This document shows, piece after piece, positions 25,201 to 34,240 of a stretch of DNA of 64,000 bases. The DNA is taken from contig JBCDJG010000001.1 in assembly GCA_038748065.1 (NCBI GenBank), forward strand, positions 1 to 64,000. Direction: 5' to 3'. Position numbers and translations under genes: made by a program. This stretch comes from JBCDJG01 sp038748065 (lineage in GTDB: Bacteria > Pseudomonadota > Gammaproteobacteria > Pseudomonadales > Halieaceae). A model generated the notes under the pieces. The model was not told the origin of the DNA and did not search any database. It saw only the letters and a list, made by a program, of their open reading frames with translations. The first letter of the stretch is position 1. Each line of letters starts with the position of its first letter.

Positions 25201-26643
25201 TCAGTCCTCGTTGAGAATCAGGTAGCGTTGCTCCTCCGCCGAGATTTCAGCCCGCATGGGCTTCGCTGCTACATAGAAGATCAAGCCTAGCAAAGCCCAG
25301 CCGGCGAGCAACAGCCATTCGGTCGGAATCGCGCCGCCCGAACTCAGCAGTGGCGCTACGGCCGCAATCAGCAGCACCAGGCCCGAAAACGCGGACGCGA
25401 GCCACAGGCCCGGCTTGCCACCGGGGAAGCGATACGGTCTGGGGTGATCTGGCTGACTATCGCGTAAACGGAGTACGCCAAAGGTAACGAGCGCAAAGAG
25501 CAGGGCGAACACGAGCGCAGAGGAGCCCGAAATCAGGTCAATGGCCTGGCGCCCCATAAGTGCGCCGAGGCCGCCGACGACGCCAACAAAAATCACGGCG
25601 CGAGACGGCGAGCCATGAACGGGATGAATATGCGCGAAACCATGTGGAATCATGCGCGCGCGACCGAGTGAAAACATGACCCGCGTGCCGGCATAAAACA
25701 TGGCGTTCCAGGTAGTAAGCAGGCCACACAGCCCCGCAAACAGCACTACCTGGCGCATAAATCCGCCATCAAAAACCGCCCCTGCCGCACCCGCGATGGG
25801 CAAATCAAAGCCCAGCAGCGTCGTTCTCTCCACCGAGACCGACGCGGTCAGGATAATGGCAACATAGAAAATCAGGGAAATCAGTATAGAGCCCACCATG
25901 ACCCGGGCGATTTTGCCGAGATCGACGTCCTTGGAAACCTCCCCCATGGCCTGCGGGATCGTGTCAAAGCCACCGAACCAGAACGGCGTGGTTGCCACCA
26001 CGGCCAGTACACCGATCGTTGCCGCGTTGAACGTATCACCGACAAACAAAGGCTGGAGGTACTCGGGCTCCGCGCGGCTCAGTCCAGCGACGACAAAGAC
26101 CAGCGAGGCCAGAACCAGTATGCCAACAAAAAGCAATTGGAAGGAGGACGTCGACTTTGCGCCAAAGAAGTTGATGGCAGCGATAAGTGCCGTCAGGCCA
26201 ATGCCAATAAGCAAGGTCCACAGGGTCACATCAGAGCCCAGAAAGCTGTAGATCACCGGGCCTTCGATCCCCGGAAACATCGCGGAGAGCACCCAACCGA
26301 CAGCTACCGCCTCGAACGAGGTCACGGCTATGTACATGTAGGCCAGCAGCCAACCGGCCATGAAGGACATGCGCTCACCGTATATCTGGTAAACATAAGC
26401 TACCTCGCCACCCGAAACCGGGTACATGCCAGCTATTTCGGCGTAGCACAGGGCGATGGGCAGCATGATAAGACCACCGACAACAAAGGCGATTATCGCC
26501 CCCAGTGCGCCAGCATCGGAGAGCCAGCTGCCCAGTACGGTGATCCAGCCCACACCGATAATCGTGCCGAAAGAGAGGGCGAACAGGGACACTGTCGACA
26601 GAGATCGGTCCAACTGTTCACGCACAACTGCACGTTCGGTCAT
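25201..26643 (-). CDS. APC-family amino acid permease
   Basis: A 480-residue inner-membrane carrier with 12 predicted segments. It opens with LSTVSLFALSFGTIIGVGWI, the APC start carrying the G-x-G substrate loop, then has AEIAGMYPVSGGEVAYVYQ and FWFGGFDTIPQAMGEVSKD. APC carriers import amino acids or amines. It begins 6 bases after the dimethylformamidase-like gene ends and is followed 28 bases later by the M20 hydrolase, so the three are one operon controlled by operator 4. Confidence 0.85.
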   Translation of the reverse strand: MTERAVVREQLDRSLSTVSLFALSFGTIIGVGWITVLGSWLSDAGALGAIIAFVVGGLIMLPIALCYAEIAGMYPVSGGEVAYVYQIYGERMSFMAGWLLAYMYIAVTSFEAVAVGWVLSAMFPGIEGPVIYSFLGSDVTLWTLLIGIGLTALIAAINFFGAKSTSSFQLLFVGILVLASLVFVVAGLSRAEPEYLQPLFVGDTFNAATIGVLAVVATTPFWFGGFDTIPQAMGEVSKDVDLGKIARVMVGSILISLIFYVAIILTASVSVERTTLLGFDLPIAGAAGAVFDGGFMRQVVLFAGLCGLLTTWNAMFYAGTRVMFSLGRARMIPHGFAHIHPVHGSPSRAVIFVGVVGGLGALMGRQAIDLISGSSALVFALLFALVTFGVLRLRDSQPDHPRPYRFPGGKPGLWLASAFSGLVLLIAAVAPLLSSGGAIPTEWLLLAGWALLGLIFYVAAKPMRAEISAEEQRYLILNED

Positions 26644-26649
26644 ACTGAA

Positions 26650-28515
26650 TCAGCTCCTGCCGGTGAATCGATTTAACACGTTGCGCGTGACCTGCTCGGT
26701 CGCGAAATCCGTGCCCTGCAAACCAGCCACCCATTCACAGCTCCCAGCGTGGAAAACCTCTCCCTCGCCCATCGCGAAATGCACCATCATGCCGTTACCA
26801 CGGGCGCCACCCACGGCATCCTGGGGGGTGAATTTCAGAACTGCCGCCATCTTGGCCGGATCCCCGCCGGTAGCAGCGAGGGCTGCCATGTCAATGGACT
26901 GTCCCGATTGCGCCAGTCGCCGGAACAGGCCCATCGCCGCCGAGGCATCTCCGTAGTAGAACTCACTACCACGATGGCCGTGGTCAACCTCGGCGTTGGA
27001 GGCAAGCCCCATCGCCAGTATCTGCGTTGGCTTGGGCCCACGATAGCTGTCTGTGACTACCGGGGCTCCATCTTCGAAGGTGTATTCCAGTCCATCGACC
27101 TCGTAGCCGAATATTTTGGCCTCTGCACCCAACACATCGCCGTAGTACATATCCGTGCCGGCAAAGGCCCAATGATCCGGCTGATAAACCGTAAAGCCAC
27201 CGGTCCCTCGGGGCACGTTGATACCCACACCGGCGTATATCCCGTAGTCGGCGCTCAAACCAAAGGTCGTCTCACCCGGGCGGCCCACAAGTGGATCACT
27301 CCAGATCGACGTCAGCCGATTCATCTGAGGGCTTCCAACCACCGGATCCTGAAAGTGCGCCTTGTCCTTGTAGCAAACCTGGACGGTACCCTCATTCTCA
27401 AGCCTGATCTGCCACGCCATGTTACCGGCAAAGCGAGCCATGTTGCCGCCGTCACTGACAAAGCGCTCAATAGCGTCTCGCATTTCCCAGGACCAGTACT
27501 CATCGTGGCCTACGCTGACTACACACTTGTAACCCGTAAGCAGCTCTTCATCGTAGTGCAGGTCTTCCTGAGTCGCGAAGTCGATCTCATAGCCGTTCTT
27601 TTCAGCCCAGATAACGAAAGGCCGCTCGTACGTGGCCCAACCGGCGTTGCAGTACCAGCGGCTGTAGCCCATGGACAAGGCGAACTCAATACAGGGATAA
27701 CGAGGTATGCCGCCCGGCGGCAGATCGAACTCATGGGGTTTGCGCGGCGCGTTGACCGGCATCCAGAGCTGCCCTCGAGCAAAGGGGCGAAAATGATTAG
27801 TCAGGCGCGCCTGGTGAGTCTCAGGGCTCGGATCAGCGTTCACGTAATGGCTGTAGCCGCCCCAATCGTTATAGGCGTGCCGGGTAGACGTGGCAGCAAC
27901 CAGAAGAATGTCTGCCTTTGTGCTTCGCTGTGACCGGCGCACAAAAAACCCATGGTCATACTCTCGCACATCGCCGGCCTCGTTTTCGGCGCGTAAGGTA
28001 ACCAGGTAAAAGCCAGACTGCATATCTCGCGGCAGCTTCCATTCGTAGCCTACTGGCCAGTTACAGCCCTTCTCCTGAAAATTCTCGCCGAGCGGCGCAA
28101 ACTTGCCCGGCACGGACTCGGCGACATGAGCAATGGCCGGCTGAAATCCATCCCGAGCAATCGTCACCGAGAAACTCTTGGCCGTGGTCGATAAGTGCAG
28201 CTTGACGGTATCGCCCGGGAAATAGGACAGCTGGTCTGTGTAGCACCAAATTTCCAGGTAATCGGGATCGCCAAGAAAGGCCTCGAAGGTATTGGTTTTG
28301 AGTGCACTGAAGCCCTGTGCGCGGGGGTATGGTCGCTTGTAAGGGGTCGCAACCTTGGCCATTTCAGCGGCGGCTTCATCTGCCGCACCGGCAGGATCAC
28401 CCTGCGCTATCGCTGTTGCCGCCTCTGTGACGCCCGCTATCCCTGCCGCCGCGGCTGTGCCGCCGACGAAGGTCCTGCGGGAAATACCACCTTCGCTACT
28501 CTGATCTTCTTCCAT
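26650..28515 (-). CDS. Tat-exported N,N-dimethylformamidase large-subunit-like protein
   Basis: A 621-residue protein. ISRRTFVGG followed by an Ala-rich hydrophobic stretch (residues 11-40) is a twin-arginine signal, consistent with a folded metalloprotein exported to the periplasm. From about residue 90 it has a beta-sandwich-like part and then ADILLVAATSTRHAYNDWGG and CVVSVGHDEYWSWEMRD, hallmarks of the C-terminal domain of the dimethylformamidase large subunit. That enzyme uses an iron site with two tyrosines and a carboxylate; Tyr in YNDWGG and DEYWS are the likely equivalents. No small subunit gene is near and the protein is shorter than the true DMFase subunit, so another amide is the probable substrate. 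Confidence 0.75.
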   Translation of the reverse strand: MEEDQSSEGGISRRTFVGGTAAAAGIAGVTEAATAIAQGDPAGAADEAAAEMAKVATPYKRPYPRAQGFSALKTNTFEAFLGDPDYLEIWCYTDQLSYFPGDTVKLHLSTTAKSFSVTIARDGFQPAIAHVAESVPGKFAPLGENFQEKGCNWPVGYEWKLPRDMQSGFYLVTLRAENEAGDVREYDHGFFVRRSQRSTKADILLVAATSTRHAYNDWGGYSHYVNADPSPETHQARLTNHFRPFARGQLWMPVNAPRKPHEFDLPPGGIPRYPCIEFALSMGYSRWYCNAGWATYERPFVIWAEKNGYEIDFATQEDLHYDEELLTGYKCVVSVGHDEYWSWEMRDAIERFVSDGGNMARFAGNMAWQIRLENEGTVQVCYKDKAHFQDPVVGSPQMNRLTSIWSDPLVGRPGETTFGLSADYGIYAGVGINVPRGTGGFTVYQPDHWAFAGTDMYYGDVLGAEAKIFGYEVDGLEYTFEDGAPVVTDSYRGPKPTQILAMGLASNAEVDHGHRGSEFYYGDASAAMGLFRRLAQSGQSIDMAALAATGGDPAKMAAVLKFTPQDAVGGARGNGMMVHFAMGEGEVFHAGSCEWVAGLQGTDFATEQVTRNVLNRFTGRS

Positions 28516-28598
28516 ACTCCAGGCCCTTTATCTTTATGTGGTGATATTCAGTGGGTCCTTGACGGCGCATACACGGCCGCTTAGTGGACAAACGCAAT

Positions 28599-28618
28599 TT
28601 AACTTGATATGAAGGTAC
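28599..28618. promoter_or_regulatory. MarR-type operator 4 (divergent DMFase-like operon and amidase)
   Basis: TTAACTTGATATGAAGGTAC lies between divergent genes, 83 bases from one start and 44 from the other, so one site could govern both. The in-frame ATG at 28609 falls inside it, which is a reason to place the amidase start at 28663. Confidence 0.75.
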
Positions 28619-28662
28619 AGGCTTTTACTACAAGTCTCAAATCACGCTGGTTAATATCTGCT

Positions 28663-31221
28663 ATGTCTTCCGTTGGTAAGCGCTTCGAAGCCGCCCTGTG
28701 CCTTTCGCTGCTTGCACTGGCTGGCCTACCGGCCACCGCTCAAGAGCGTATCGAGCTCCCACACGGGGAGGAACTTGAGTTCAATACCTCGCGCTACGGT
28801 GGCATCGGGACCGGCAGCATCGCGCGCCACCTCCGCGACGGCTCCACTGCGCCCTCCTTTGATGGATTCGGCTATCTCCGCCTCACTGCATCTTCCGCGG
28901 GCGGGCCAACAGGCGCTCCTGCCTATGTTCATGAGCTGGATATCCAACGCACCGGGCCGCGTTCCTTCGCCAGCAAAGCGTCGCGAGGTTTCGATGGCAT
29001 CGCTGTGTCTCGCAGCATCGATATAAGCGATGAAGGTGAGGTGGTGCAGTTTATCGACCGGTTCACCAATCTGAGCGACCAGCCACTAACCGTTGAGGTC
29101 GCCTTTGGCGGCGCCCTCGGACGTGGGCTGGAGAGCCTGCCCACCGGGCTTGGCGATTTGCAGCGAGCTACGGCGATCGGCGCTACCAGCAGCGGCGATC
29201 GCGAGCTGTCAAACGGCGATTACTGGTTCCTGATTCATCACCCTGGCCCACTTCGGGCCGCTGACGACTTCACCGCCGCTGATGACGCGGTGCTGGTCAT
29301 CACCGCCCAGTCCACCGGCGAGGCGGAACTGCGCTACGGAGACGCTGAGTTCGACCCGTTCAAAGAGGCCTACCCGGGCCGAGCGCCTGAATTTATCGCC
29401 GCCGTCCATCGAATCGAGCTGAATAGCCTGGAGACCAAATCACTCATGCACTTTGTGCTGCCCAAACCGGCGGCCGCCCTCAATATCGATCTGCCTGACG
29501 CCCTTGCGGCAGGACGCGTTGAGCGCTGGGGCATGGAGCAATTTGTACGCAAGCCAAGTCGGCTTGAGCGCTGCACTCTGGCCAACTTCCCTTCCGCGAA
29601 TAAAGAAGGCTGCGAAGCCGCCCTTACAGCCTACCGTCAGGCACTCGGCTCGCCCACTGATCTCACTCCACGCGCAAAGGAAGGCGTGCAGCAAGAACTG
29701 TCCCTTGTGCAGATGAGCGAGCGTCTGGCTGCCGGGCAAACGACCTCGGTAGCCTTGACTCAACGCTATCTCGACCGCATCGATACATACGATAGGGCAC
29801 CCGGCGGACTGCAAACCTATATATCACTGAACCCCAGCGCACTAAAGGAAGCCATGGCTTCAGATGCGCGTCGCGCCGATGGCAAGACACTGGGGCCTCT
29901 CGACGGTATTCCTTTTTCGGTCAAGGACAATATCGATGTAGCGGGCCTGGTCAGCACTGCCGGTACTGCTGCCCTGCCGCCCTTTACACCCTCCGTGGAT
30001 AATCACCAGGTGGGCCTGCTGAAACAGGCGGGCGCCGTCGTGCTCGGCAAAGTGGCACTTGGCGAGCTCGCATCGGGACGCGCCAGCAGCATCTCTGGCA
30101 ATCATGGCACCGTGCGAAATCCCTACCGCAATGATCGCGGGGCCGGCGCGTCTTCCGGTGGAAGCGGGGCGTCAGTGGCCGCTGACCTCGCCGCCTTCTC
30201 GCTAGGAGGCGATAGCAAATCGTCACTACGGGGGCCAGCAGCAATCAACGGGTTGGTCGCCTTCATGCCCACCTTTGGCTACACCAGCGCGGGTGATATT
30301 CAGATTGCACGGGGTCGCCCCCTGCCCACATCTAATTCTTTGCCGCGCGATCGCATCGGGCCCCTAACCCGCAGCGTCGAGGCCATGGCGCTAGTGCTGG
30401 ATGTTACTGCGAAGGCCGATCCCGCTGCACCCTATCTAAAAACCGCTGACCAACGAGACTTCATCTACGCCGAGCACCTTGACGCCAGCGGGCTCCGGGG
30501 CAAGCGGATAGGCGTCTGGCGAAAGCGCATAGAGCAGGGCGGTGATCTTCCTGCCACTAACTATCAGGAAAAAAGCAAGATGGGGGCATATCCCGAGCCA
30601 CGTTTCGGAAACTCAGACCAACTCGCAGTTGAACAGCAGGTCCGGCTTGACCTGATGCGGGCTGGCGCAGAGCTGGTGGAGGTTGACCTGCCAATGTCGG
30701 TGCTGCTGCAGGTTGGCGAGTGCGGCGAGGGCCCGCTGATAGGCTATACCAGAACTCGCGGCTGGTGGGAGTCACGCGGTATCACCCACGACGATATCAA
30801 GCTTGAGAACATGGCTCCTGCACAACGCTGGCCGGATATCGATATTCCCGGATTTGTGATGCCAGTTATTCAGTTCTTCGCTGCAGGCGCCTACACAGAC
30901 CTCATGACCTGCCGCGAGCAAGCTGCGCAGGCCGTTGAGTCCGCACTCGACCAGCTGGATATTGATGCCCTTTATGGCCCGGAGCTCATCGGCGCAGTTC
31001 CGATACTGGATTCACGGCGCAGCATTGATTTTGAGGGCATGCTGAGCTCCTACACCGGGCTGCCGGAAATTGTCTTGCCGGCTGGCCTCGATGATCGTGG
31101 CATGCCCTTCGGTTTTGGTCTACTGGGCAGACGCGGCGCCGACGGTGACCTGATCGCCATGGGCTACGCCTACGAGCAGTTCGCGAAGAAAAGGCGCCCG
31201 CCAGAGGGATATCCCGACTAG
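28663..31221 (+). CDS. Two-domain exported amidase (amidase-signature family)
   Basis: About 852 residues from ATG 28663, with a signal peptide (ALCLSLLALAGLPATAQ). The first 290 residues form a beta-rich domain of unknown family (FDGFGYLRLTAS, FIDRFTNLSDQPLTVEVAFGG). The rest is an amidase: Lys in PFSVKDN, the glycine/serine motif GASSGGSGASVAADLA, and the nucleophile region GGDSKSSLRGPAA. The usual form is GxDTGGS(I/V)RxPA, so the two residues before the nucleophile differ (KS for GG). These enzymes hydrolyse amides such as fatty acid amides, peptide amides and formamide-like compounds. It precedes the urt-like transporter by 116 bases and is under operator 4. Confidence 0.8.
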   Translation: MSSVGKRFEAALCLSLLALAGLPATAQERIELPHGEELEFNTSRYGGIGTGSIARHLRDGSTAPSFDGFGYLRLTASSAGGPTGAPAYVHELDIQRTGPRSFASKASRGFDGIAVSRSIDISDEGEVVQFIDRFTNLSDQPLTVEVAFGGALGRGLESLPTGLGDLQRATAIGATSSGDRELSNGDYWFLIHHPGPLRAADDFTAADDAVLVITAQSTGEAELRYGDAEFDPFKEAYPGRAPEFIAAVHRIELNSLETKSLMHFVLPKPAAALNIDLPDALAAGRVERWGMEQFVRKPSRLERCTLANFPSANKEGCEAALTAYRQALGSPTDLTPRAKEGVQQELSLVQMSERLAAGQTTSVALTQRYLDRIDTYDRAPGGLQTYISLNPSALKEAMASDARRADGKTLGPLDGIPFSVKDNIDVAGLVSTAGTAALPPFTPSVDNHQVGLLKQAGAVVLGKVALGELASGRASSISGNHGTVRNPYRNDRGAGASSGGSGASVAADLAAFSLGGDSKSSLRGPAAINGLVAFMPTFGYTSAGDIQIARGRPLPTSNSLPRDRIGPLTRSVEAMALVLDVTAKADPAAPYLKTADQRDFIYAEHLDASGLRGKRIGVWRKRIEQGGDLPATNYQEKSKMGAYPEPRFGNSDQLAVEQQVRLDLMRAGAELVEVDLPMSVLLQVGECGEGPLIGYTRTRGWWESRGITHDDIKLENMAPAQRWPDIDIPGFVMPVIQFFAAGAYTDLMTCREQAAQAVESALDQLDIDALYGPELIGAVPILDSRRSIDFEGMLSSYTGLPEIVLPAGLDDRGMPFGFGLLGRRGADGDLIAMGYAYEQFAKKRRPPEGYPD

Positions 31222-31300
31222 ATAGCCGCAAGCGGGCGCAAATACCTTCTCCAGGTATCTTTCAATCGTCGTCTTGCATTAGAGCTCCCGGCCCGCGATC

Positions 31301-31313
31301 ATCTTAATTCCAG
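31301..31313. promoter_or_regulatory. Possible weak MarR-type site upstream of urtA
   Basis: ATCTTAATTCCAG agrees with the consensus ATCTTnATATCAA at about 10 of 12 defined bases, but only the left arm is good. It lies 24 bases before the urtA start. Confidence 0.25.
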
Positions 31314-31337
31314 CCAGAATTTCGACGGACCGATATC

Positions 31338-32615
31338 ATGACCTTATCCAGCGTACTGCTGCGCTCGGCAGTGCTATCCCTGCTGCTGCTACAGTTCCCT
31401 GCCTCTGCCCAGGAGACGCCCATCAAGGTGGGCATTCTGCATTCCCTGTCAGGCACCATGGCCATATCCGAAACAACCTTAAAAGACGTGATGCTGATGC
31501 TGATAGAACAACAGAATCAGCGGGGCGGCGTGAACGGCAGACCGCTCGAACCTGTTGTAGTCGATCCAGCTTCAGACTGGCCTCTGTTTGCGGAAAAAGC
31601 GCGCGAACTGATCGAGGGCGAGGGCGTCGATGTCGTGTTCGGCTGCTGGACGTCTGTGTCCAGAAAGTCTGTACTGCCCGTTTTTGAGGAGCTGAATTCC
31701 GTCCTGTTCTACCCGGTGCAGTACGAGGGCGAAGAGAGCCAGCGCAACGTCTTCTACACCGGCGCAGCGCCCAACCAGCAGGCCGTACCCGCGGTGGACT
31801 ACCTGATGAGTGAAGAAGGTGTACAGCGCTGGGTGCTGGCAGGTACTGATTATGTTTACCCACGCACCACCAATAAGATTCTCGAAGCCTACCTCCTTTC
31901 GAAGGGGGTCGAGCCGGAAGACATCACGATTAACTACACGCCCTTCGGGCACTCAGACTGGCAAACCATCGTCGCCGATATCAAGAGCTTCGGCTCCGCC
32001 GGCAAGAGAACTGCTGTGGTCTCAACCATCAACGGCGACGCCAACGTGCCCTTTTACAAGGAGCTGGCTAACCAGGGCGTTAGCGCCGAGGACATTCCCG
32101 TCGTCGCTTTCTCCGTTGGCGAAGAGGAACTCTCGGGGCTGGACACCGGGCCGCTGGTAGGCCACCTCGCTGCCTGGAACTATTTCATGTCTGTTGATAC
32201 CCCGGAGAACGATAGCTTTATTGACAGCTGGATTGCGTTTATCGGCGACGAGGGGCGGGTGACCAACGACCCAATGGAAGCACATTACATCGGGTTTTCC
32301 ATGTGGGTGGCCGCAGCCGAAGCTGCTGGTACGACCGACGCAGATGCGGTTATCGCCGCCCTGCCTGGCACCCAAGTGCCAAATCTCACCGGCGGCATCT
32401 CTACGATGCTGCCTAATCATCACATTACCAAACCAGTGCTAGTGGGAGAGATTCAGGACGATGGTCAGTTCGACGTAGTCTGGGAGACTGACGATCTTGT
32501 GGCAGGCGACGCCTGGTCTGATTTTCTGCCGGAGTCAGCCGTTCTCCGCTCAGACTGGGTCGACCTCAAGTGCGGTAACTTCAACGCCGAAACACAGACC
32601 TGCGGCGGCTCCTGA
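31338..32615 (+). CDS. urtA: Urea/amide-type ABC transporter substrate-binding protein
   Basis: A 425-residue periplasmic protein with a signal peptide ending PASAQE. The mature start IKVGILHSLSGTMAISETTLKD is diagnostic of the UrtA/FmdD group, as are FGCWTSVSRKSVLPVFEE, LFYPVQYEGEESQRNVFYTGA and DPMEAHYIGF. UrtA binds urea; the close relative FmdD binds short amides. No urease gene is visible, and an amidase lies upstream, so an amide ligand is possible. It is the first of five transporter genes, each 17 bases or less from the next. Confidence 0.85.
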   Translation: MTLSSVLLRSAVLSLLLLQFPASAQETPIKVGILHSLSGTMAISETTLKDVMLMLIEQQNQRGGVNGRPLEPVVVDPASDWPLFAEKARELIEGEGVDVVFGCWTSVSRKSVLPVFEELNSVLFYPVQYEGEESQRNVFYTGAAPNQQAVPAVDYLMSEEGVQRWVLAGTDYVYPRTTNKILEAYLLSKGVEPEDITINYTPFGHSDWQTIVADIKSFGSAGKRTAVVSTINGDANVPFYKELANQGVSAEDIPVVAFSVGEEELSGLDTGPLVGHLAAWNYFMSVDTPENDSFIDSWIAFIGDEGRVTNDPMEAHYIGFSMWVAAAEAAGTTDADAVIAALPGTQVPNLTGGISTMLPNHHITKPVLVGEIQDDGQFDVVWETDDLVAGDAWSDFLPESAVLRSDWVDLKCGNFNAETQTCGGS

Positions 32616-32632
32616 GGGACATTGAAAGTCCC

Positions 32633-34240
32633 ATGAAGGTTCTGCTGCAGTTGCTCTGTGGGCTGCTCATCACCGCGTCTACGGGCCTGACGTTCGCGCA
32701 GGGCTTCAACACCCTGGTCGAGGCGCTGCCCGAAGGCAGCTTCGATGATCGGGCCGTGATCATCGAGCAGATCGCCGAAAGCGGCGACCCCAGAGCAGAG
32801 AAAATACTCAGCGCGCTTCTGGCTGGCGACCTTCACCTATTGAAATCCGATGGATCAATTGTCAGCCTGTCCAAGGCCGGCACAGACGATATTGCAACCG
32901 AAGCGCTCACGGGTACTGAAAAAGGCGTGGTCCCGCGGCGTGGATCCTCAAGAATTCGAGTCAACAACTCGCTTCGCCGCCTACTGCGTACAGAGATCGG
33001 CAGACTCACTCTCACCCACCCAGATCCCGAGCGACGATTGGCGGCAGCCGAATCTGCCTTTCGTGCCGCTGACCCTGAGCAGATCGCCCTGCTGGAATCT
33101 GCCCTCCAAGGCGAAGCGGAGCCACAAGTGCGCACGGCTCTGGCAGAGGCCATCGCCGCTATCGTGTTACGACAGCGCGATGCCGCGACGACCAGGCTGG
33201 TCGACGCGGTCGCTGTTTTGCAAAATCGGGGCGACCAGGAGGCTCTGGCCATTCTGCGGCCAATTGCGACGGGGGATGATCCAGCACTGGCCTCTGCCAG
33301 CGCCGACGCAGTAGCAACTATCGAGCGCTCACAGCAGCTCTGGGGCCTCGCCCAGAACGTCTGGTTCGGTCTGTCGCTTGGCTCGGTACTGCTTCTCGCT
33401 GCTATTGGCCTCGCGATCACCTTCGGTGTCATGGGTGTCATCAACATGGCACACGGTGAACTTGTAATGATTGGTGCCTATACCACCTTCGCCGTGCAGG
33501 AGCTGATTCGCAGCAGTTTCCCCGACTTATTCGACTGGTCACTCCTGATCGCCGCGCCGCTGGCATTCCTCGTTGCAGGCGCGGTGGGTGTGGCGATCGA
33601 GCGCGGCTGCGTACGACATCTCTACGGTCGCCCGCTGGAAACCCTGCTGGCGACCTGGGGTATCAGCCTGATTCTGCAGCAGGCGGTGCGCTCACTCTTT
33701 GGACCCAACAACCGGGAGGTAGGTAACCCTTCCTGGATGTCTGGCGCATTCGACATCGGGCAGATGACCATTACCTATAACCGACTCTGGATTCTGCTGT
33801 TCGCGCTGGCGGTGTTCTTCGCTCTGCTTTACGTGCTGAGAAGAACGCCCATCGGTTTGCAGATGCGAGCCGTAACGCAGAATCGTCAAATGGCAGCGGA
33901 CATGGGCATCCGCACGGGCTGGGTCGATGCAATGACCTTCGGCCTCGGCGCAGGTATCGCGGGTCTAGCCGGCGTTGCCCTCAGCCAAATTGACAACGTC
34001 AGCCCCAACCTCGGCCAGAGCTACATCATTGACAGCTTTATGGTAGTGGTCTTCGGCGGCGCCGGTTCACTTTGGGGTACGCTAGCTGCGGCATTCACTC
34101 TGGGCGTAGCCAACAAATTCATGGAGCCCTGGACCGGCGCGGTGCTTGCCAAAATTCTGGTGCTGGTGTTCATCATCCTGTTCATCCAAAGGCGTCCCCG
34201 TGGCCTCTTTGCCGCCCGCGGGCGGACGACTGACACATGA
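32633..34240 (+). CDS. urtB: Urea/amide-type ABC transporter permease UrtB
   Basis: A 535-residue protein. A signal peptide and a roughly 230-residue helical, HEAT-like periplasmic region precede the permease domain, as is normal for UrtB. The permease part from about residue 240 has GVMGVINMAHGELVMIGAY, AGAVGVAIERGCVRHLYGRPLE, and VVFGGAGSLWGTLAAAFTLG. It begins 17 bases after urtA and its stop overlaps the urtC start (ATGA). The extracytoplasmic domain has no known role. Confidence 0.88.
   Translation: MKVLLQLLCGLLITASTGLTFAQGFNTLVEALPEGSFDDRAVIIEQIAESGDPRAEKILSALLAGDLHLLKSDGSIVSLSKAGTDDIATEALTGTEKGVVPRRGSSRIRVNNSLRRLLRTEIGRLTLTHPDPERRLAAAESAFRAADPEQIALLESALQGEAEPQVRTALAEAIAAIVLRQRDAATTRLVDAVAVLQNRGDQEALAILRPIATGDDPALASASADAVATIERSQQLWGLAQNVWFGLSLGSVLLLAAIGLAITFGVMGVINMAHGELVMIGAYTTFAVQELIRSSFPDLFDWSLLIAAPLAFLVAGAVGVAIERGCVRHLYGRPLETLLATWGISLILQQAVRSLFGPNNREVGNPSWMSGAFDIGQMTITYNRLWILLFALAVFFALLYVLRRTPIGLQMRAVTQNRQMAADMGIRTGWVDAMTFGLGAGIAGLAGVALSQIDNVSPNLGQSYIIDSFMVVVFGGAGSLWGTLAAAFTLGVANKFMEPWTGAVLAKILVLVFIILFIQRRPRGLFAARGRTTDT

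Noticed and set aside
26749..27933. Long plus-strand open frame of 394 codons
   Set aside because: It lies opposite the dimethylformamidase-like gene, has no family look or ribosome site, and the minus-strand protein has clear motifs.
28609..28662. ATG 28609 as amidase start
   Set aside because: The codon is inside operator 4; ATG 28663 gives a normal signal peptide.
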